DNA of 19,566 nucleotides from Candidatus Omnitrophota bacterium. Its GTDB lineage: Bacteria; Omnitrophota; Gorgyraeia; Gygaellales; JAHJCI01. Made by a program: the position numbers and the translations under genes. The stretch is taken from positions 1-19,566 of the forward strand of contig JADHWR010000018.1 of assembly GCA_016783355.1 (NCBI GenBank), read 5' to 3'. Positions 17,601 to 19,566 of this stretch are shown here, one piece after another. The stretch's first letter is position 1; each line of letters starts with the position of its first letter. The notes beneath the pieces are model-generated. The model saw nothing but the letters and a program-made list of their open reading frames with translations. It was not told where the DNA came from and did not search any database.

Positions 17601-19566
17601 GCAGAGGAAGAGAAGAAGCAGGCAGAGGAAGAGAAGAAGCAGGCAGAGGAGAAGCTAGATAAGGAGAAGCAGGCAAGAATAGAGGCAGAGCAGAAGAGAA
17701 AAACAGCAGAGAAGAAGGCAGAGGAATACAAGGAATATGATGAGCAATATGCGCCATGGTGGGAAAAGATAATAGATGTAGCGAAGAATAGATTCAACTT
17801 TAGGCTTAGGGGTGTAGAGAGAGAAAATATAAAAGAATTACTTGAGGGGACAATAAACATAGATAAAATGTCCGAATTGATTAAAAAGAGAAGAGACCAA
17901 ATAACAGCAAAGCTACACGACGAAGGTATAGCAAGAAGCAGATATGGTGAGCCTGAGAAGATACTACCTCATAATGTTGCTTACTATGAAGAACAAGCAG
18001 AGAGAGAGATTATAGAGGAAGTCACAAAAAAAATAATTGAGAGAGTTTCTAAAATGCGCGATGGAAGACTACGTGCGCAGAAAGAAAAGTGGTTAGACTC
18101 ATTACCTCTTCCTGAGGGGATTAAGAAAATACTAAAGAAGATTGGGTTGATTAGGGAAGACGATTTAAAGGAAATCGAGGGAAAGACAGCCTCTGAGGCA
18201 GAAAAGATTATAAAAGGAAAAATTTCTAAGGTTTGGAATCAGCGCAATCTTGTAGGAAAAATAAAGAACTGCTTATTAGGCGCAGTCTTTCATCTTGGAG
18301 ACAAGATAGGCGGTTTAGCCGATGCCTTAAAACTAAGGGATATATTGAAAAAACTTGGCTGGGATGATGGCCATCTTAAGCTGAGATTATTCTTTAAGGC
18401 CTGCAAAGAGGCAGGATTAGATTTGGTTGGTTTTAGAACCTCTTTAGAGGAATTCAAGGTTAAGGTTGTGAGGTTTTCGGGCAGGCTAATAGTTGTTTAT
18501 AGGCGCAAGGATGGAACATGGCATGCCTTTACAGCTAAAGGGATTAATAAAGAAGGAGATGTTTATGGTTATTCAGACAATCATTTTGCCGATTTTCAAA
18601 GTGTGGATATTAATCCCTCAGAGTTAGCCGATGAATCAGGCGAGGTTATTCTTATTGCTGAGAGCGAAGTTAAAGAGGGTTTTGAGCAGAAAAAAGACCT
18701 CACTGAAGAGGATCTGGACGCAGATCCTAATGAGATTAATGGAGTTAATGGTGGTGGCGCAGGCAATCCTGGTAGTGGCAGTTCAGGTAATGGTGGTAGC
18801 GGTATGAGTTCACCGGCTGATGGAGAAGGAGATGGTGAAGGTGGAGTAGATGAAGATAAAATCTTATCTTATGGAGATGGAATTTTATTTGATGGGGACA
18901 TAATCGTAATTTTATCTGGTGGGAAGGCAATTGGAATCTTTGGTGTTGGTGATAGTAGTAAGACAGGTAAGAAAAAGGAAGGTTCTCAACGTAAGTCCAC
19001 AGGCAGGATTTCTCGCAAGAGAGGGACTGGTGGTTCTGATGGCGCAACTGTCAGGGGGGCTATACTTAACTTATTAGAAGAAGCAGGCATAAAGATATCT
19101 TCATCAGACGCTATTCTTATTTTCGAGACTCTAAGCAGATTACTATATTCTACAGGTCCTCCTGTGGGGAGATTACAAACTAATTTAATATCTTCTTTAA
19201 TATCCCCCACCAATACCCCTTACTCAATCTTAATTTTCTCTTCATATGCAAAAACAAAAAGAATAGATTGCTTCCCACTTCGCTTTGCTCGTGGTCACAA
19301 TGACAGAAACCTTAAAGGAAGAGTGTTTCCAGATTGCTTCGCTGTCGCTCGCAATGACAGAAAGGATGCGTCCAATGAATTGGACAACTACAGTAATGAC
19401 AGGACTCAGGGGCAGTCCTTACAAATATATGCTATTAATGGGATTAATGGCGGGCGTGTTTGTGAAGGCGGCGTTCTTGGATTTTTGAAAGGGCAAGAAT
19501 TACTATTCCTGCGATTAGAATCCCCAGTGCAGCCATTAGACCTGCAGACATATTATTCCTCCTTAA
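2655..19566 (+). CDS. Giant multidomain envelope protein with C39-like and SecA-like domains (3' end outside window)
   Basis: A single frame without a stop from ATG 2655 to the window end (at least 5,637 codons). An in-frame TAA at 2637 excludes earlier starts, and ATG 2655 is the only nearby start that includes the signal peptide. No clear Shine-Dalgarno is present. Order by residue: signal peptide 1-55 (core IRIVAFVIVAVFL, predicted cut AQA/VEY); C39-like peptidase about 118-267; glycine-rich hydrophobic block about 290-680; beta-rich unknown region about 750-2700; second hydrophobic block about 2740-3400; HEIAE motif 3589; SecA-like ATPase about 3708-4332; Lys/Gln/Pro linker; signal-like segment 4563-4589; coiled coil about 4974-5015; second C39-like region about 5197-5337; Gly/Ser/Asp linker about 5357-5400. 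Regulation is by the promoter and c-di-GMP-I riboswitch directly upstream. The role is unknown. Signal peptide and hydrophobic blocks argue for an envelope location. Giant proteins of this style are known from Omnitrophota, which is a stylistic comparison only. The last 100 or so codons are translated dispersed repeat, so the native stop may have been lost or displaced by an indel. Confidence 0.9.
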   Translation, partial: MQEKRTDYNGGKGENLDSSIVYIGKPAFKSSFKTWIRIVAFVIVAVFLPQQVAQAVEYDWRVLWQRPTTSTFNPSYLKDITSINIPLAIKRILTDISGKDVNAIKLSSNLILELEKPLNLSKEKIEEIYEWLRGKPCGSKALYDFLRYKGVSVYEEDVAVLALSIDILNDVVKPEGEPEVIKNSLYALSQASDFFGHKLYPVKIETNAITQEPYSAITPFIAHLKGDHYILVTKISQDKVYFLDEHNEEFLPVERFLEQFSGYALIKGQSPAGTVPIITVITDNEAKSILGARKRRGGGFDWGKWATQLGITVVTTVVLSGLKVGTEATKVAQTKNSLQWSGFGGRVGWGLSSQAWQGISQSLSRNMAYLYTAKTVVNIGQMAGWKPSTTRLIAGAIGGGVMGLAGGLGNLVAAPSAFGKFATGAAIGLTQTSVTELAIDKWNMSPSIASFVSTIPAMVVGSALNTKFGGYTPESIDKQYKIYEQTHPGITRDQFIRDVQRLPMDGFAPNQWATAGFKHVWNHVWSNGTAGPLLVNGITIGLEEVIRRNTNIDPAYNSMVGAAMRPVVSGLLNHNNTELKWHEAIGQAIGQGIVEAGLSYGVAHLEKSLNFDNPFMEAFVASSLMATARGVLFSLGAEKKFQGIKEPGGLVNPTEISERKPSSLFENVIGSTFSHWQEAGLRTLSLGYYGREESFFGEMTYFTNLLDFTYNASQLGFGQAMVMYGTDVYHYAGRNILSEIFDGVRTGAFYVKNLEEGSLEKIIKLPHKRSIILQDPDSGLKLSQQADIRSWVAYSLDGRKSTILAFSPESKATYSIVSSKEELQKAIGDIENLKKKEFIQEIALKGLKEVKFDQANWDETGNYKAVLLGTGSQLTISPRLLLDGKDLSELPNDNLNKIETIGGIDIKIDKLIGGINLSEGEVGILVTADNRGNLRVDHNSPTYSEGAKWKILTRFEERVDGAATTVDALTGIHFSSDTWLGYLKGQKGNITIGENNFTGDAFLIKEYKDFQVRLAISDREQGTANIDVGGEFSGGLSGEFGHLIKEEGVLGVTPTLNSEIVENLGITPARNVALTINDKTVLNSFRIAEVEVYDAKTREQRKESPYEKAYIVGGEGDFTVTGFKPSDEETKEIRVLQSKWNAYGHDTKEGKRFYTQETIPDKKAPRIEFELTESRFNEGFMARATWQDDGAQTFIEKDNQLTVNGLTLKPGTIYEIKDGKISPTKNKVDVGIVGFRVGENKPTVGLLAGNSFIGRGDTQFATSLVLNEERELPLEQTVNLNRVQIISLINPSENQLRSGQISKQQAKDILNQLGKEGDSQLLLQDFWKDKNPDAQIPEKIEAQFSSKITLKSGEMPFYRTPQDKAVSDLPNYLGSGVYVRPENVIASPEYKYEVSVDGKTFGSGTGRLLIENGKIYADASKGFEWFNIPTTLGSSKTSVPYEEKIRQSNTSVSFISRFSEGKIPVLTLGELNGAFNTLRGDFQGQVNVDVLHFQKVHFGDQEGTYHYNMLTLLKGTGNLTYGKEGDSYIPSYSENSKVSYAFNTLSFLNNVAELKRAQELKPDEKISSVYALGVYSKDQAWKAVATLDGKTQLIPQLRDRETPEGTFDRYLEIENDKLFYENIEGGLTVAGVERKVYDEISKMLRFSSDVENVRFIRNNLVSPTGTKLTKEGIAQEIQKGIENTTLISNEEIENKIKNDLQSALAELKKLEKSPSDGQLGEIMAEHIQPVLVKLAESLKEEFNKDPDTWQSRHYQTIMKITSPESVKLVSEDGKITWIEEGSGKLGLGADFSGNLRSLAGFPGTIFDVRNRTEENPFVVYQANPVKIEEKEITPYLTVWGDGTDKRAQIHIDPLLGIFGDKAPTTRFEQVNVISKNIINGNNKYVKEGSILAEITQRGAFRDYFERVLTEFISGGIKEDKGETFRLNDRVFKLVKEIATDWHLHKSEKDYVRNLWSRLHSKIGEEGVLGKFISYLRSERFYLAAQDKKFEQKLKENRPIKDFMHIGPKGLLLAQEVKVAGEIQGVVTNLKDKSLIAQYKLNQFAAENGHLKAIDIECSYWIPNSVLEKFLDLTQKDENKNKVNPAQISPTIANLRSNREGGVTYKLSGGEDKLIFSLSNFTPQFSPYGEGTKLRLLSTDVFYAGTSIKTEEVMLNEKSLFFPINDNNPNDNLYIEYRRTNPDDPYSVVPHFMADSFLKYIHDLEMTGEVEVSLPSPTGGKELIAEGEFLEDAPLRARGIMWSSLDRRRFVGSEDSMDVWGKFKTTTEINGRQEVVVAEFGRWGVKRAKDEATGKEGIISSGPVLTEGEIALKDVSEPVFWRNILKEKFNPAVVRVFEDSSEDYSDKPGSISLGIDPQEQGLLMHSSQKKGDGELISHNLVLGLGGKKGWSHLLLFEGISEGGIQFTSTLAEKENHLYIEENSPVLRSVVASLPPYQKHGESGSLSVYYSQDSQGRLTRLSGELGDLSWRNGVPLSPNRAKGARAKDDQPRLERSPDGEWYVFSKRSIIPGSFKEKHYEIWDGDRGWIPIKAKDVHDKKGGGLGNLVWGDVERLVRVPVTGETIKKWVDNGDAKRAINRYDGKVRSAEGASEFYLFYHEETQKWIPVHKDDGVIKEKGGGHGWAPWKWGLWNLASDDKEVRIRDSKGQEFIRCMDEDKIKSLKEEYFKNPGKLSYHNAEWRYINRNNYTIYDGDRIYYVDGKRLTPYLNQAHRLDNRALEPTLLHLMEVNKYASDLSKNITIFTGETVVTLVTWALATLLTPTEAVPVVGQAVHGTSIAAAVATTAATANTARKIWGVTRIIQAAKATHTIKRLSSISALVKTVQAGHNITKISALLSLGAMGVTEGISEYRYGEHADPLALLKVGNSVYQTTALIYLAGYGLMHIPQLAHVVNTVNNSLNIIKGTSTGVKVANELFKVGVFTGGGVVGGNVLGWGKDYLQGKSIDWFNWDRTLAGGTTGLILYLSLPGGPLSRAFNSWANKLGSSAIRGSYVSLANRQVFIPLTLRTFPYHALKGLTYRAAQVYTMQKLIAAPTFWLLSKAASLYNGTDYDLDVLAQWMSPHKTDLILFPTLGLTGQLVGAGIKPHLGTVNKALGFGKGFKQGLPNTLENLGRLIGHSGKGWYFSTALRGWGGLGLHGLRISLLQVPILGGSWAFDQLDPVLESLDHSGFLPEFNKNTFAAFNQGLRKNNAMELAEKELEGGKDKVEEIARKEGFNGVIETLMKKKGATGSVDGFLRKNVPGLTFEWGYDTNVFKVGINSITLFGEIDNQGFSFGFNKRALFNYIYGAFFYGFGAPIGKGMANIKFLNIGRVIQYAGNIEGAISGRLAQGMQGKLGKTALGSKTATVINGVLGAIGEECIWEQAAEIFTGPIIGLPIASFTGDPRLGALASEIVQEVIFGEGGGSRNYINKAGKAALYQGPMPAAKDLVGLIGKSGPQVRKELVHLRDTSGKNYFTNMAEVDEFIAFLQYRGRITPNGEVGYIGKLAINSAAEAEAVNGGVPVPIAADGARGVIPERVQQIVDKRVAQLERKGTRPEVHSGNKYEIREYIDKDAQNFLGREGMGYTRVDSSGKKVTVLVHNGTLDTRLHEIAELRVNRQTELIREGKLQPSQELKKGLKITEELSKLNKTTLAHEYVQSILGYKATSQGKVNISTKEQLPKFDVFNPQLTRGPPSSVSVSQNIGIIASDGFKSRQNSEVKTNPDNDKKVNRALRVAEVIAENIGKNLGLPSQAIIETKVKKESWNPFTKIREKQENKIKGLIEEGYTIALGKDFKETQPKVNPRQIAFTYDLTESILKGEHPVEGLDLGEGKTLAVKVAFYAAIAILQAKYKKGILGFNMPYMNLLEKAIEETPELLNEMAKAMRIELVKQAKETDQAELPNLTYKVIKEGPKNQDTPFVLRLYDSDTLEYIAQEITHKRMNHKVLTEVRHWHLDELTDSLGRPNRIMAMAEAWKNIKDNPEARKSAEEWAKFVRRFVQKMEESTKGRAAEEIFTNPVDPRVNQENPRHRIFKANFVEKLYALYEKMRSEIPESFAKEFGIGNKKGFLKLANLWADSTKYRLGNIYSAPESPLGYTTADPFGGSFEKTHLPDNFQSAIVAYNMARIQGFSEEDTTRVIVNALLSKETERISFIDVLKMIKKHASYMTATTRKYEPLYRILGVTPRIFSERSLINLESGKLKVSGAWTQEETINKLLEDISDNGADAQAVFGNDWELIKEAVDKVKQTGYNVEFIDGSKVRTEVQGELNALRQRIKNGEKMIVFIMGSPIGSNIFELSKKLGTAATHQITLAGRTDLTQFLGRAATQGRKGPRKGKPAWYLTICLSRDNQLTESQRLQLRMLVEQGKHTEVAKALLGITDQLDLWDVLEARDRVAVIKFIKATPKIMAEISKKFGLSEKATHEISVKILKSNIQDQLTKAIEDAKQRGLLNVNDKDNATFNYSDNVETNNLCDQHKAKISILKQLFILSSLVQPEKIESELKPENLAQKVKDLTQKIYEARIKQEQNQAQGKDNQQQDKKKPEPPEEPKGPSTKETKREETPIVPVEPTSTKLPAARGQGQGHYIPIITPMLHLWQGLVNLARPNIAYAAQESKREQAGTGVSHLTRGPTINGAAAICAIAGRAIEQARNLWSKLVSYLYKLGFGLSNLAEGESARGVNKEEKGQKQGSGGATPVGNAGSTEETKGLSSAGNGNGKGGSQGITGRNRQEERPRLIERIKYRLHKLPLKILAGNQNARDPPIKGRCFVSKLRELLRKLFVIPQRKNFELVHPASLRNFLESLKGKNPTILGSLLGFLTNDGLHIIIDMLRKAFHKTLTHAGNEPGVNGEIKEIEARFENLVKLEEKKQDDRQGTERKIALQIIRRIIELKLKKKNTLSKDTPKEIDEITNLIKALPTEQKERFQRRFCAYLGPYSKIWQELSKEKPDLREEIEGIRKKITESEKEHRKDKDKKAKRGEVRTMWWLDELEETQRKLKQAEEEKKQAEEEKKQAEEEKKQAEEKLDKEKQARIEAEQKRKTAEKKAEEYKEYDEQYAPWWEKIIDVAKNRFNFRLRGVERENIKELLEGTINIDKMSELIKKRRDQITAKLHDEGIARSRYGEPEKILPHNVAYYEEQAEREIIEEVTKKIIERVSKMRDGRLRAQKEKWLDSLPLPEGIKKILKKIGLIREDDLKEIEGKTASEAEKIIKGKISKVWNQRNLVGKIKNCLLGAVFHLGDKIGGLADALKLRDILKKLGWDDGHLKLRLFFKACKEAGLDLVGFRTSLEEFKVKVVRFSGRLIVVYRRKDGTWHAFTAKGINKEGDVYGYSDNHFADFQSVDINPSELADESGEVILIAESEVKEGFEQKKDLTEEDLDADPNEINGVNGGGAGNPGSGSSGNGGSGMSSPADGEGDGEGGVDEDKILSYGDGILFDGDIIVILSGGKAIGIFGVGDSSKTGKKKEGSQRKSTGRISRKRGTGGSDGATVRGAILNLLEEAGIKISSSDAILIFETLSRLLYSTGPPVGRLQTNLISSLISPTNTPYSILIFSSYAKTKRIDCFPLRFARGHNDRNLKGRVFPDCFAVARNDRKDASNELDNYSNDRTQGQSLQIYAINGINGGRVCEGGVLGFLKGQELLFLRLESPVQPLDLQTYYSSL
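3006..3455 (+). other. C39 cysteine-peptidase-like domain inside the giant protein
   Basis: Residues about 118-267. The pattern is GKPCGSKALYDFLRYKGV with Cys137, GDHYILVTKI with His228 and VYFLDEHNEEF with Asp244. The His-to-Asp spacing of 16 and the hydrophobic strands around them match the bacteriocin-processing (C39) papain-like fold. The Gln normally six residues before the Cys (oxyanion hole) is not present (Trp/Leu there), so activity is doubtful. C39 enzymes cut after double glycine, and a KRRGGG sequence (GGG at 297-299) follows within 32 residues of the domain. Confidence 0.65.
3454..3482. repeat. Palindromic repeat inserted in frame in the giant gene
   Basis: Arms AGGGACAGTCCCC (3454-3466) and GGGGACAGTCCCT (3470-3482) pair around TGC with a single A:A mismatch. 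Each arm is also almost self-palindromic. It is read as GQSPAGTVP (residues 268-276) just after the C39-like domain. The 11-mer AGGGACAGTCC also occurs, reverse-complemented, at 2273-2283, so this is related to the intergenic repeats. Confidence 0.7.
10203..10660 (+). repeat. Degenerate duplicated protein module (about 76 residues)
   Basis: Starting at residues 2517 and 2593, two copies share aromatic strand - WIP(I/V) - about ten polar residues - KGGG(L/H)G - W-rich strand - (V)RVP/VRIRD. The first reads RGWIPIKAKDVHDKKGGGLG and the second QKWIPVHKDDGVIKEKGGGH. A third partial echo (YTIYDGDRIYYVDGKRLTPY) follows. Identity is low, but order and spacing agree, which suggests an old tandem duplication of a small beta domain. 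Its function is unknown. Confidence 0.45.
13776..15650 (+). other. SecA-like DEAD-type ATPase domain inside the giant protein
   Basis: Residues about 3708-4332. A Gln-motif-like NPRQIAFTYDLTESILKG precedes LDLGEGKTLAVKVAFYAA. The Walker A core GEGKT (3809-3813) is the SecA form rather than the general helicase form. HWHLDELTDSLG (DEL at 3935-3937) aligns with the SecA DEVDSILID motif. SYMTATTRKYEPLYRILGV (MTATT at 4146) aligns with the SecA GMTGT...YGL segment. TQFLGRAATQGRKG (4297-4310) aligns with the SecA QLRGRxGRQGDPG motif VI, but with Thr in place of the last Arg. Distances between these motifs are close to those of SecA. The Walker lysine and both acidic residues are kept, so nucleotide binding is plausible. 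Loss of the motif VI Arg may weaken hydrolysis. Confidence 0.7.
17574..17654 (+). repeat. 21-bp tandem repeat encoding heptads (KQAEEEK) in a coiled coil
   Basis: Three exact 21-bp units AAGCAGGCAGAGGAAGAGAA(G) at 17574-17594, 17595-17615 and 17616-17636, plus a shortened fourth (to 17654). They encode KQAEEEK heptads at residues 4974-5000. The flanking ELEETQRKL and KEKQARIEAEQKRKTAEKKA extend the predicted coiled coil. Exact nucleotide identity implies recent slippage expansion, so copy number may vary between strains. Confidence 0.8.
18243..18665 (+). other. Second, weak C39/papain-like region in the giant protein
   Basis: Residues about 5197-5337. NCLLGAVFHLG has Cys5206, RLIVVYRRKDGTWHAFTAK has His5290, and VYGYSDNHFADF has Asp5308. 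Spacings of 84 and 18 are close to those of the N-terminal C39-like domain (91 and 16), and the His sits in a hydrophobic strand followed by a G-Y/S-D turn. Motif identity is low; this could also be another all-beta hydrolase-like fold. It is offered as a hypothesis. Confidence 0.35.
19265..19420 (+). repeat. Dispersed repeats read in frame at the 3' end of the giant ORF
   Basis: Copies are AGATTGCTTCCC...CACAATGACAG (19265-19306), AGATTGCTTCGCTGTCGCTC then GCAATGACAG (19331-19359), and a tail AATGACAGGACTCAGGGGCA (19395-19414) continuing to GTCCTT (19420) with internal inverted repeat AGGACT/AGTCCT. They match the minus-strand copy at 2273-2326. They are translated as DCFPLRFARGHNDR and PDCFAVARNDR, typical of read-through of intergenic repeat rather than folded protein. 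Confidence 0.75.
19444..19551 (-). CDS. Small single-span membrane protein (35 aa)
   Basis: On the minus strand, AAGGAGG (19559-19565) is followed after seven bases by ATG (19551-19549), an ideal ribosome binding site and spacing. The 35-codon frame begins MSAGLMAALGILIAGIVIL, one strongly hydrophobic helix (residues about 5-22). A short basic tail SKIQERRLHKHARH follows, then TAA (19446-19444). This is a classic membrane miniprotein layout with a positive-inside C-terminus. It lies wholly antisense to the last codons of the giant frame, which argues that those codons are not native coding sequence. Its family and function are unknown. Anything upstream of it is outside the window. Confidence 0.5.
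   Translation of the reverse strand: MSAGLMAALGILIAGIVILALSKIQERRLHKHARH

Noticed and set aside
17387..17860. 157-codon minus-strand frame, Ser/Phe-rich
   Set aside because: It is the antisense shadow of the coiled-coil heptads in the giant gene.
18986..19213. 75-codon minus-strand frame
   Set aside because: It is antisense to the still plausible C-terminal part of the giant gene, with no recognisable motif or ribosome binding site.
19285..19488. 67-codon plus-strand frame
   Set aside because: It is an out-of-phase reading of the dispersed repeats.

Overview
The window looks like a chromosomal piece of an uncultivated, moderately AT-rich bacterium. Candidatus Omnitrophota is my best guess. 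The reasons are a giant secreted/membrane ORF with a signal peptide, glycine-rich hydrophobic blocks, C39-like and SecA-like domains, and many short dispersed palindromic repeats. This is inference from style, not a database match.

Layout. (1) Bases 2-900 hold the 3' part of a tail-fibre/tail-collar gene, broken by an apparent one-base deletion near 535. (2) A class I SAM-dependent methyltransferase follows after 13 bp (914-1651). (3) Bases 1652-2457 carry no credible gene. They are a field of dispersed repeats: a perfect hairpin, five copies of an AATGTCCACTCTG motif, a 117-bp imperfect palindrome, a duplicated 43-44 bp block and one 'GCTTCG...GCAATGACAG' repeat. (4) A near-consensus sigma-70 promoter (2458-2486) leads into a cyclic di-GMP-I (GEMM-I) riboswitch (about 2502-2577) and an overlapping intrinsic terminator (to 2613). 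(5) Immediately after it, one reading frame opens at ATG 2655 and stays open to the last base, at least 5,637 codons. It occupies 86% of the window.

The giant protein, in order: signal peptide (1-55); C39 cysteine-peptidase-like domain (about 118-267) with Cys137/His228/Asp244 and a GGG motif just after it; hydrophobic glycine-rich block (about 290-680); long beta-rich region of unknown fold (about 750-2700) ending in a degenerate duplicated module; second hydrophobic block (about 2740-3400); an HEIAE motif (3589); a SecA-like DEAD-type ATPase (about 3708-4332) with Walker A, a DEAD-box-like motif, MTATT and a degenerate motif VI; a Lys/Gln/Pro linker with a signal-peptide-like segment; a heptad-repeat coiled coil (about 4974-5015); a second, weaker C39-like triad (5206/5290/5308); and a Gly/Ser/Asp-rich tail. 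From about 19,265 the frame runs through copies of the same dispersed repeat seen at 2273-2326, so the natural C-terminus is uncertain.

(6) At the right edge a 35-residue membrane miniprotein with an ideal ribosome binding site lies on the minus strand, antisense to the giant frame.

The most interesting unit is 2458-19566: a giant multidomain envelope protein placed under a c-di-GMP riboswitch, which suggests that it is made in a lifestyle-dependent way (surface attachment, motility switch or predation-like contact). That functional reading is inference.
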